Source: Thiosocius sp963759055 (GTDB taxonomy: Bacteria; Pseudomonadota; Gammaproteobacteria; Chromatiales; Chromatiaceae). From it: a stretch of 64,000 bases of DNA. The number at the start of each line of letters is the position of its first letter. Within the stretch, counting starts at the first letter, position 1. Made by a program: the position numbers and the translations under genes. The stretch is from the NCBI GenBank assembly GCA_963759055.1, contig CAVWYD010000031.1, positions 52,364 through 116,363 of the forward strand, read 5' to 3'. The notes under the pieces are model-generated. The model searched no databases and was not told where the DNA came from. It worked only from the letters and a program-made list of their open reading frames with translations. This document shows, in pieces, positions 7,835-15,270 of this stretch.

Positions 7835-10186
7835 ATGGCCGGTGAGCGCATAAGAATTCGGGGACTGGTGCAGGGCGTCGGCTTTCGCCCCATGGTCTGG
7901 CGCGTGGCCCGGGCTACCGGGGTCCGCGGCCATGTCATCAACGACGGAGAGGGTGTGTTGGTCAACGCCTGGGGAGCCCAAGACGAACTGGATCGCCTGT
8001 GCGCCGAGATCGTCGCCCAATGCCCGCCCTTGGCGCGCATTGACTCGATGGAACGCGAAGTCACGAACACAACCGCCCCCGACAACGCAGCGTTCGAGAT
8101 CCAGGCAAGCCGGGCAACGGCAATCCATACCGGCATCATCGCCGATGCCGCCACCTGCCCCGAATGCCTGGCCGAGGTCTTCGATCCTGACGACCGCCGC
8201 TCACGTTATCCCTTCACCAACTGCACCCACTGCGGTCCGCGCCTGTCGATCGTGCGCGGCATCCCTTACGACCGGGCCAACACCAGCATGGCCGCATTCC
8301 GCCAATGCCCGCAATGCCAGGCCGAATACGAAGATCCAGCCAACCGCCGATTCCATGCCCAACCCAATGCCTGCCCCGAATGCGGCCCCAGGGTATGGCT
8401 GGAGGACGCCTCCGGGCGCGAACTGCCCCCCTCAGATCATGGAGCGCAAGATGCCATTGCTCTCGCCGCGGCGCTGCTCGCGCAAGGCCACATTGTCGCG
8501 ATAAAAGGCATCGGCGGCTTTCATCTGGCCTGTGATGCCGCAGATCCCGATACCGTTGCGACCCTTCGCCGACGAAAGCGGCGTGACGACAAACCTTTCG
8601 CCCTGATGGCTGCCGGCATCCCTGATGTGGAGCGCTTCGTGTGGCTCGGCGACCGGGAGCGGCAACTTCTGGCGAGCGCCGCCGCGCCGGTCGTTCTGGC
8701 CGAGCGCAGGGACGACGGACCGGCACTGGCAGCGGAGCTCGCGCCGAATCAGGGCATGCTCGGCTTCATGCTGCCCTACAGTCCACTGCACCACGTGCTG
8801 CTGGATGACTGGCAGCGGACCCGGCCCGGTTACCCGCTGGTGATGACCAGCGGCAACCGCTCTGACGAACCCCAGTGCACCGACAATCGTGATGCGGGCC
8901 ATCGCCTGCATGAGATCGCCGACTACTGGCTGCTGCATAACCGCGAGATCGTCAACCGGGTGGACGACTCGGTCGTTCGCGTCGATGCCGGCAGGGAACG
9001 CCTGATCCGTCGCGCGCGCGGCTATGCGCCCACCCCTCTCCCGCTGCCTTCCGGTTTTGAGCGCGCGCCGGCGCTGCTCGCACTGGGTGCCGAGCTGAAA
9101 AACACCTTCTGCCTGATCCGCGACGGTCAGGCAATCGTTTCCCAGCACATCGGGGATCTCGAGGATGCACGGACCAGTGATGCCTGGGAACGCAGCCTCG
9201 CTTTGTACCGCAACCTGTATCAACACCAACCGCAGGCGCTCGTTGTCGACCTGCACCCGGACTATCGATGCACGCGCTTTGGCCACGACTGGGCCGGGCG
9301 CGATGGGCTCGAACTACACGCCGTGCAGCATCACCATGCGCATATCGCCAGCGTAATGGCCGACAACGGCAGGCCGAGGGAAGCGGGACCCGTGCTGGGC
9401 GTCGCACTCGACGGCCTCGGCATGGGGAGCGACGGCACGCTGTGGGGCGGCGAATTTCTGCGTGCCGACTACCAGGGGTTCGAACGCCTCGCCCATCTGC
9501 AACCGGTGCCGCTTCCCGGCGGCACCCGCGCCCTGCTCGAACCCTGGCGCAACACCTGGGCGCACCTGAGCACCCAGATCGGCTGGGAACAGGTATGCCA
9601 GCGCTGGCCTTCACTGGAGTTGACCAACTGGCTACAGGCCCGCCCCCTGCAAACATTCGAGCAGATGCTCCGTCGCGAACTCAATTCGCCACTCAGCAGC
9701 TCCTGCGGTCGATTGTTCGACGCCGTTGCCGCCGCGCTGGGTGTGCGCCGCGAGCGGATCAGCTACGAGGGTCAGGCCGCGATCGAGCTGGAACAGCTGG
9801 CCCGCGGGGCCGGTGACGAGCCGCTCGGCTACCCGCTGGAAATGCGGGACCGTGTCATCCAGGTCGCCCCGATGTGGAGCGCCCTGCTCGACGACCTCGC
9901 CGCTGGTGTCGATAAAGCGCGCATAGCCGCACGCTTTCACAACGGCCTGGCCGCTGCCATCTGCGGCTGTGCCGGGCAACTGTGCGCGGAGCACAGTCTG
10001 GATAACGTGGCTCTGTCGGGTGGCGTATTTCAGAACCGGACTTTGTTCGCAGCCGTTCAGCGGGGCCTGCAGGCTCGGCAGCTGCAGGTACTGAGCCACA
10101 GCCAGGTCCCGAGCAACGATGGCGGAATCGCGCTTGGCCAGGCGCTGATCGGCGCAGCCCGAATGCTCCGGCCAACGGCAGATTAG
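7835..10186 (+). CDS. hypF: Carbamoyltransferase HypF, [NiFe]-hydrogenase maturation
   Basis: HypF makes the carbamoyl adduct that HypE converts to the cyanide ligand of [NiFe]-hydrogenase. Domains in order are acylphosphatase-like (RIRGLVQGVGFRP, residues 7-19), two zinc motifs (Cys108/111/130/133 and Cys158/161/180/183), a YrdC-like domain (from about residue 205) and a Kae1-like C-terminal domain (HHHAHIASVMADNG; LSGGVFQN). The length of 783 residues is normal. The ATG at 7835 puts the acylphosphatase motif at the usual distance; the in-frame start at 7802 would add 11 residues. No hydrogenase or other hyp genes are nearby, but a nickel-permease-like gene follows. Confidence 0.95.
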   Translation: MAGERIRIRGLVQGVGFRPMVWRVARATGVRGHVINDGEGVLVNAWGAQDELDRLCAEIVAQCPPLARIDSMEREVTNTTAPDNAAFEIQASRATAIHTGIIADAATCPECLAEVFDPDDRRSRYPFTNCTHCGPRLSIVRGIPYDRANTSMAAFRQCPQCQAEYEDPANRRFHAQPNACPECGPRVWLEDASGRELPPSDHGAQDAIALAAALLAQGHIVAIKGIGGFHLACDAADPDTVATLRRRKRRDDKPFALMAAGIPDVERFVWLGDRERQLLASAAAPVVLAERRDDGPALAAELAPNQGMLGFMLPYSPLHHVLLDDWQRTRPGYPLVMTSGNRSDEPQCTDNRDAGHRLHEIADYWLLHNREIVNRVDDSVVRVDAGRERLIRRARGYAPTPLPLPSGFERAPALLALGAELKNTFCLIRDGQAIVSQHIGDLEDARTSDAWERSLALYRNLYQHQPQALVVDLHPDYRCTRFGHDWAGRDGLELHAVQHHHAHIASVMADNGRPREAGPVLGVALDGLGMGSDGTLWGGEFLRADYQGFERLAHLQPVPLPGGTRALLEPWRNTWAHLSTQIGWEQVCQRWPSLELTNWLQARPLQTFEQMLRRELNSPLSSSCGRLFDAVAAALGVRRERISYEGQAAIELEQLARGAGDEPLGYPLEMRDRVIQVAPMWSALLDDLAAGVDKARIAARFHNGLAAAICGCAGQLCAEHSLDNVALSGGVFQNRTLFAAVQRGLQARQLQVLSHSQVPSNDGGIALGQALIGAARMLRPTAD

Positions 10187-10305
10187 GAGCCTGCGCGGCC
10201 GCGCTCGGCCATCCACCCCGCGCAATTGCAGATCCGGTTGACCAATCGCAGTGTATCCCCCCTGATTTTACTGAGATAATTTCAGCGCTCGGTACGGAGT
10301 CATCG

Positions 10306-11025
10306 ATGTTCAGTATCCTCATACTCGGCCTTCTCCTCGGCCTGCAGCATGCGATGGAGGCCGACCATCTTGCCGCAGTCGCCAGCCTGACGACCCGGGG
10401 CAGCAGTCTGCGCGACGCCGCACGCCAGGGCACCGCCTGGGGCCTCGGCCATAGCCTCACACTGCTCCTCGTCGGCGGCAGTGTGCTGCTGATCGACGGC
10501 ATCATCGGTGAACAGGTGTCACTGCTGCTCGAATCGGCGGTCGGTGTCATGCTGATCCTGCTGGGGGCGGACGTTCTGCTGCGCCTGTGGCGAAAACGGG
10601 TGCATTTTCATGTCCACAGCCACGACACCGAGACCCATTTTCACGCCCACAGCCACGCCGCCGGCGGCAGACACGAAGCAGATCCGCACCACCACCGACA
10701 CACGAAGAAGCTGCCACTGCGTTCGCTGATCGTGGGCATGGTGCACGGCATGGCCGGTTCGGCAGCATTGATCGTGTTCGCCCTGGGCAGCGCGCAGTCG
10801 CTCTGGGAAGGCCTCGCCTATATCGCGATCTTTGGTGTCGGGTCGATCCTCGGCATGAGCGCTCTGGCCGTCATCATCAGCCTGCCGTTGCGCTGGTCGG
10901 CACGAAGTCTGACCTGGGCACACAACGGTCTGACTGCGGGTCTGGGGATCTTCACCCTCACCCTGGGTGTTGTGGTACTCCATCACACAAGCCAGGCACT
11001 GATGGCCGGTGCCCCGGGCATCTGA
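10306..11025 (+). CDS. NiCoT-like nickel/cobalt permease family protein
   Basis: A 239-residue membrane protein with about six helices. The first helix carries LQHAMEADHLAAV, which includes the HX4DH metal-binding signature (His15, Asp20, His21) of nickel/cobalt transporters and UreH/HupE-like proteins. A histidine-rich loop (about residues 101-136, many His in HSHDTETHFHAHSH) probably binds metal. Placed 120 bp after hypF, it likely supplies nickel for hydrogenase maturation; substrate choice is inferred. Confidence 0.82.
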   Translation: MFSILILGLLLGLQHAMEADHLAAVASLTTRGSSLRDAARQGTAWGLGHSLTLLLVGGSVLLIDGIIGEQVSLLLESAVGVMLILLGADVLLRLWRKRVHFHVHSHDTETHFHAHSHAAGGRHEADPHHHRHTKKLPLRSLIVGMVHGMAGSAALIVFALGSAQSLWEGLAYIAIFGVGSILGMSALAVIISLPLRWSARSLTWAHNGLTAGLGIFTLTLGVVVLHHTSQALMAGAPGI

Positions 11026-11088
11026 TGCCGGTGACGGCAACGCCGCGACTCGGTAAAGTCCCGCCATGAATAGCGTATCAGAGCACGC

Positions 11089-12462
11089 ATGAGCAGCGAC
11101 GCTGAGCCAAACCGGCAGCCCCGGATCCTTCTGGTCGATGACGACAGCGATCATCTGGCACTGTGCAGCCGCTGGCTCAGCCTGTCCGGCTACGGGGTGG
11201 ACAGTGCCAACAGCGGTGCCGAGGCACTGGCGTGCCTTGAGCAGACGCGGCCTGATCTGGTGATATCCGACTTGATCATGGATGACATGAACGGGCTCCA
11301 CCTGCTGAGCGAGATCCACCGCCAGGACCCGGTGCTGCCAACCATGATCATGAGCGGAAAGGCCGGGGTGCCCGACGCACTCGAGGCGGCACACCTGGGT
11401 GTCACCGCCTTCCTGGAAAAACCCTTCGACAAAAAAAGCTTCCTGTCCGCCGTGGCCAAGGCGGTCGATATCACCCCGCCGCCGGCATTCGAGGCCGGCG
11501 ATCTGAAGACCTCAGCGGGGCAACTGGTCTACCGTTCGGCCGTGATGCAGGAACTCATCGGCAGGGTGCACCGTGTCGCCGCGGGAACCAGTACCGTGAT
11601 GCTCAGCGGCGAGACCGGCACAGGCAAGGAACTGATCGCCCGCGCCGTGCATGAGCTTGGCCCCCGGCGAGAGGCGCCTTTTGTCAGCATCAACTGCAGC
11701 GCCCTGCCAGGTGAGTTGCTCGAATCTGAACTGTTCGGTCATGAAAAAGGGGCCTTTACCGGCGCCACCTCACGCCATACGGGCCTGTTTCAGGCGGCTG
11801 ATGGTGGCACGCTTTTTCTGGATGAGATCGGCGACATGCCACTCTCTCTGCAGGCCAAGGTTCTGCGTGTACTGCAGGACTTTGCCGTGCGCCCGGTCGG
11901 CGGCCTGCATGCGGTGAACATCGACGTGCGAGTGATCTCGGCCACTCACCAGGACCTGGCGGAGATGATCGAGCAAAAGCTGTTTCGCGAGGACCTCTAC
12001 TACCGGCTGAATGTCGTCCCCCTGCATGTTCCCCCGCTGCGCCAGCGTGCCGAGGATATCCCGGCGCTGCTCGAGTTCTTTCTCAAACGCCTGGCGGACC
12101 GCAGCGACGAACCGGCCAGGCGTTTTGCACCAGAGGGCAGGGCGGCACTCATCCAGGCACCTTTCCCGGGCAATATCCGCCAGCTTCAAAACGTGGTCGA
12201 ACGCTGCGTGGTCCTGAGCAACAGCACACTGATCCCCAAATCGCTCGTGATCGAGGCCCTACAGGATCAAGCCCTCGGGATGCCTACCCTGGACGAGGCC
12301 AGAAACGGTTTCGAGCGGCGCTATATCGCGGGGCTACTGCGCGCTACCAACGGCAATGTCACCGTCGCAGCAAAAATTGCTGGCAGGAACAGGACCGAAT
12401 TTTATAACCTGCTGAGCCGCCATTGCCTGCGGCCGGAAGACTTCCGGCAGCGCAACAGCTGA
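11089..12462 (+). CDS. Sigma54-dependent response regulator (GlrR/NtrC class)
   Basis: A 457-residue transcription activator. Residues 12-125 are a receiver with acidic DDD (17-19) and phospho-acceptor Asp61. Residues 145-380 are an AAA+ domain with Walker A GETGTGKE (174-181), the sigma54 contact loop GAFTGA (221-226) and Walker B GGTLFLDEIG. The C-terminus holds a Fis-type helix-turn-helix (TVAAKIAGRNRTEFYNLL). Overall order resembles GlrR/QseF. No cognate membrane kinase is adjacent; the hybrid kinase at 17.7 kb and the Hpt protein at 12.8 kb are candidate partners, which is inference. Confidence 0.92.
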   Translation: MSSDAEPNRQPRILLVDDDSDHLALCSRWLSLSGYGVDSANSGAEALACLEQTRPDLVISDLIMDDMNGLHLLSEIHRQDPVLPTMIMSGKAGVPDALEAAHLGVTAFLEKPFDKKSFLSAVAKAVDITPPPAFEAGDLKTSAGQLVYRSAVMQELIGRVHRVAAGTSTVMLSGETGTGKELIARAVHELGPRREAPFVSINCSALPGELLESELFGHEKGAFTGATSRHTGLFQAADGGTLFLDEIGDMPLSLQAKVLRVLQDFAVRPVGGLHAVNIDVRVISATHQDLAEMIEQKLFREDLYYRLNVVPLHVPPLRQRAEDIPALLEFFLKRLADRSDEPARRFAPEGRAALIQAPFPGNIRQLQNVVERCVVLSNSTLIPKSLVIEALQDQALGMPTLDEARNGFERRYIAGLLRATNGNVTVAAKIAGRNRTEFYNLLSRHCLRPEDFRQRNS

Positions 12463-12464
12463 CA

Positions 12465-12735
12465 CTAGGGCCTGTCCATACTGCAAACACGCAAGCGTTG
12501 CTGCCCCAAAACGGGTCAGGCAAGGCGCGAGGAGAGATGTTTAGTGACTCTAAACGAACGACGAGCAACACTGCATGGCCCGTTTTGGGGCGCAACCCGA
12601 AGGGACGGGGCCATTTTCCCGCAGGCCTGCGTTGCAATTCGCTCATGTACACTGAGTACAAAGCGCTCACTGCGCCTTGTCCTGCAAAAAAATGGCCGCC
12701 GTCGCTGGTGTGTTTGCAGTATGGACAGGCCCTAG
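12465..12735. mobile_element. 271-bp MITE-like element with 26-bp perfect terminal inverted repeats
   Basis: The ends at 12465-12490 and 12710-12735 are perfect 26-bp inverted copies, beginning CTAGGGCCTGTCC. CTAG at each end could be a 4-bp target duplication of the kind made by IS5-family elements. Inside are two long hairpins: arms 12503-12515 with 12579-12591 (13 bp) and 12609-12617 with 12689-12697 (9 bp). Each has a small apical stem (12539-12555 and 12646-12660) with a five-base loop. No transposase is encoded. It starts three bases after the response-regulator stop, so it sits between two signalling genes. Confidence 0.8.
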
Positions 12736-12815
12736 GAAACCTTATGCGGATGCCAACCCTGAAAGGCTGGCTTGAAGTTTGCTTCGGGGATACGACCAAA
12801 CCCAGGAAGCTGCCG

Positions 12816-13118
12816 ATGAATACTGCCCCTACTGTCCAAGTCGACGCCGAATTGGCGGACCTGATCCCGCAGTACCTGAGCAACCGCTGGTCTGATCTGG
12901 CGTTCGCCCGTCAACTGCAGGTCAACGCCGACTTCTACCTGCTTTCGCGCATGGCCCATCGCATTCGCGGCAGTGCCGCCAGTTACGGCTTCGGCCGGCT
13001 CGGGGATATCGCCCAGGCACTCGAGGCGGCCGCAGAAAAGCAGGATCCCGCAGCGGTCGACACCGCACTCGAGAACTACGACGCCTTCCTGCGTTCAGTG
13101 CGCATCGATTACGTCTGA
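12816..13118 (+). CDS. Small Hpt-domain phosphotransfer protein
   Basis: A 100-residue all-helical protein with the Hpt core AHRIRGSAASYGF, where His48 would be the phospho-acceptor (family pattern HxxKGxxxxxG, with Arg in place of Lys here). The length is right for a stand-alone Hpt module. The ATG at 12816 follows an AGGAAG site eight bases upstream. It probably relays phosphate between the hybrid kinase at 17.7 kb and a separate regulator. The upstream MITE-like element separates it from the sigma54 regulator. Confidence 0.78.
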   Translation: MNTAPTVQVDAELADLIPQYLSNRWSDLAFARQLQVNADFYLLSRMAHRIRGSAASYGFGRLGDIAQALEAAAEKQDPAAVDTALENYDAFLRSVRIDYV

Positions 13119-13562
13119 GCATTCGCTGCTGAGACGGTTCGGGCGCACCATACGAGCCAGGCCCCCATACATCAGGTGCCAGGGATGTCGGGCAGCCCCG
13201 ACAGTCGTGCTGCAACCGCCGCGCATCACGCTACCCGGCGACACAGCCACAGGCACCGCATTCCCAACAAAGTCCCGTCGATAAAAACACAAGCCGCTGT
13301 TTTTATTGCCCATTACGCATTCCTCCGGCGAATTGACCACGAACTGGCACGGCAAGTGCTCAGAACCCTGCGTATGGGGTGATGTCGCGTGGTTTCAATC
13401 AACCAGCTCTGCAACACCCACGACCAAGCTGAACGCTTGATAACAACGAAAACGTGCTTGCCTGCAGCGCCCGTCTGGGATGCGGAGAAATCATCCGGCG
13501 TCGGCGCAACCCAACAGGGTTGCGACCAGCCGACTGCACCGAGCCCGAGGAGAAAACGTGCC
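13119..13562. other. Intergenic region upstream of the repeat lipoprotein; possible sigma54 promoter
   Basis: About 440 bp without a convincing gene. TGGCACGGCAAGTGCT near 13348-13363 is close to the -24/-12 consensus (TGGCAC-N5-TTGC, with G for the first T of the -12 element). It is about 200 bp upstream of the lipoprotein start, and a sigma54 activator is encoded 1 kb away. This is a weak single-site call. Confidence 0.35.
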
Positions 13563-14645
13563 ATGAACAGAAAAATGAAACTCGGTGTTGCCGCGGCAGC
13601 CATCTCGGCTGTGCTTGGCGGTTGTACATCAACCCAACCCAAGGGCGACCTGGCCTCGCGCCTGGCGACCGCGGAACAGGAAAACAGCGAACTGCGCAGC
13701 TCAGTCGCGCAATTGGAGCAGTCGGTGGCAAACCGCGATCAGCGCATCACATCGATGCAAGGCCAGCCGAGCGGCTCCGCCAGCCTTTTACCACCGTCGG
13801 CCAAGCCCGGCGAGTGTTACGCACGCGCCTTCGTAGAACCCCAGTACAAGCCGATCTCCAAGACCGTGCTCAAGCGCGAGGCCGGTGAGCGGGTAGAGAC
13901 TACGCCGGCCCGTTACGAGTGGGTCGAGCAGCGCGTGCTGGCCCAGGAGGCCTCGCAGCAGCTCAAAGTGATCCCGGCCAAGTACGGCTGGAAAGAGGAG
14001 CAGGTGCTGGTCAAAGAGGCCTCGACCCAGCTGATCGAGCAGCCGGCTGTGTACCAAAACGTGCAGGAAAAAGTTCTGGTACGTGATGCCTACACCACCT
14101 GGAAGAAAGGCCGTGGCCCGATCGAGCGAATCGACAACGCCACCGGCGAGATCATGTGTCTGATCGAGGTCCCGGCCCAGTACCAGACCGTGACCAAGAA
14201 GGTCGTGAAGACCCCGGCCAGCGTGCGCGAGGTAGCACTCCCGGCGGAATACAAGACGGTCAAGCGCCGTGTCGTGATCGAGCCGGCCAAGACCGTTACC
14301 GTGGATATTCCTGAGCAGTACAAGACCGTCAAGGTGCGCAAGCTCGCCCAAAAGGCCTCTGAGCGGCGTATCGAGATCCCGGCGGAGTACCAGGACGTCA
14401 GCGACAAGGTTCTGGTGTCCGAGGGTCACCTCGAATGGCGCCCGATCCTGTGCGAAACCAACACCTCGCCGGACATCGTGCGCAAGCTTCAGATGGCGCT
14501 GCGCAACGCCGGACATAACCCGGGGGCGGTCGATGGCGTGCTCGGTAGAAGCACGATGGATGCTGTCACCTCGTACCAAAAGGCAAACGGCCTGGCGTCA
14601 GGCCAGCTGACCATAAAAACACTGCGTAGCCTGAAAGTGATCTGA
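13563..14645 (+). CDS. Repeat-containing lipoprotein with C-terminal peptidoglycan-binding domain
   Basis: The 360-residue product has a lipoprotein signal (AVLGGCTS, lipid-modified Cys21), then a short coiled coil (residues 35-65). Next comes a striking array of about eight 23-residue units of form PAxYxxVxxxVLVxxAxxxxxxI (roughly residues 95-300). The C-terminal ~55 residues match the PG_binding_1 pattern (RKLQMALRNAGHNPGAVDG, then TMDAVTSYQKANGL). It probably spans from the outer membrane to the cell wall. The ATG at 13563 has a GAGGAGA ribosome site. A rho-independent terminator follows at 14706. Confidence 0.88.
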   Translation: MNRKMKLGVAAAAISAVLGGCTSTQPKGDLASRLATAEQENSELRSSVAQLEQSVANRDQRITSMQGQPSGSASLLPPSAKPGECYARAFVEPQYKPISKTVLKREAGERVETTPARYEWVEQRVLAQEASQQLKVIPAKYGWKEEQVLVKEASTQLIEQPAVYQNVQEKVLVRDAYTTWKKGRGPIERIDNATGEIMCLIEVPAQYQTVTKKVVKTPASVREVALPAEYKTVKRRVVIEPAKTVTVDIPEQYKTVKVRKLAQKASERRIEIPAEYQDVSDKVLVSEGHLEWRPILCETNTSPDIVRKLQMALRNAGHNPGAVDGVLGRSTMDAVTSYQKANGLASGQLTIKTLRSLKVI

Positions 14646-14705
14646 ACAGCGACCTCGTGTCGATGTGAACGTCGGGTGGATGTCCCTCCCCCGGCGTACT
14701 CTCTA

Positions 14706-14731
14706 CCCGCTCCTCTGGAGCGGGTTTTTTT
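14706..14731 (+). terminator. Rho-independent terminator after the repeat lipoprotein
   Basis: Stem CCCGCTCC/GGAGCGGG closely followed by a run of T (14725-14731), 60 bp after the lipoprotein stop. It separates the lipoprotein from the downstream GTPase/kinase operon. Confidence 0.88.
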
Positions 14732-14781
14732 ATCTGCGGGCCAAAAAGTTGCTAACCTCCAGGTGGAAACCATCTAACTTG

Positions 14782-15270
14782 ATGACGGGATTGAAAAAAA
14801 TGGGAGATAAAATCGGATTCAGTCGTGTCAGCAGCGAGTCTGCAGACGAACGCAACATGGCACAGATCCGCGAGATCCTGTTCGGCGAGCACAATCGCCA
14901 GACCGCCAACCGGATCGACCGCATCGAATCCCGACTGAACGAACAGGATGCCGCCTTGAGCGAGCTGCTGAACCAGCGCATCGACAAGGCCCTGGCCGGG
15001 CTGCGCCGCGAGTTGGAGACCCAGGCCAAACAGCAGCAAGCCGCACTCGACGGCCTAGATGGCACACTGCGCATGCTGCTGGGCAAGACCGACGAAAGGA
15101 TAAATCTGCTCGACAGTGACCTGCAGGATACGGCGCACCGGCTCGGCCAGTCGCTGACAGAGCATTCACAATCGCTGGACCGCCTGCAGCAGGGCAGTGC
15201 CGAACGCGCGCAGTTGGCCGAGCTGTTCGAAGCCCTGGCGCATCAGCTGCGCAGCCCAACCACGAAATGA
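14782..15270 (+). CDS. Coiled-coil protein, first gene of the GTPase/kinase operon
   Basis: A 162-residue hydrophilic protein with no signal or membrane segment. Residues from about 30 to 155 are strongly heptad-like (NRIDRIESRLNEQDAALSE and following), so a long parallel coiled coil is likely. I do not recognise a named family. The start is uncertain: ATG at 14782, 14800 or 14857 are all possible and none has a strong ribosome site. Its stop at 15268-15270 overlaps the next start (ATGA), which indicates coupled expression with the OmpA-like protein. Confidence 0.75.
   Translation: MTGLKKMGDKIGFSRVSSESADERNMAQIREILFGEHNRQTANRIDRIESRLNEQDAALSELLNQRIDKALAGLRRELETQAKQQQAALDGLDGTLRMLLGKTDERINLLDSDLQDTAHRLGQSLTEHSQSLDRLQQGSAERAQLAELFEALAHQLRSPTTK

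Noticed and set aside
12639..12667. Palindrome in the MITE-like element as an intrinsic terminator
   Set aside because: No T run follows and the stem is one of a symmetric pair inside the element.
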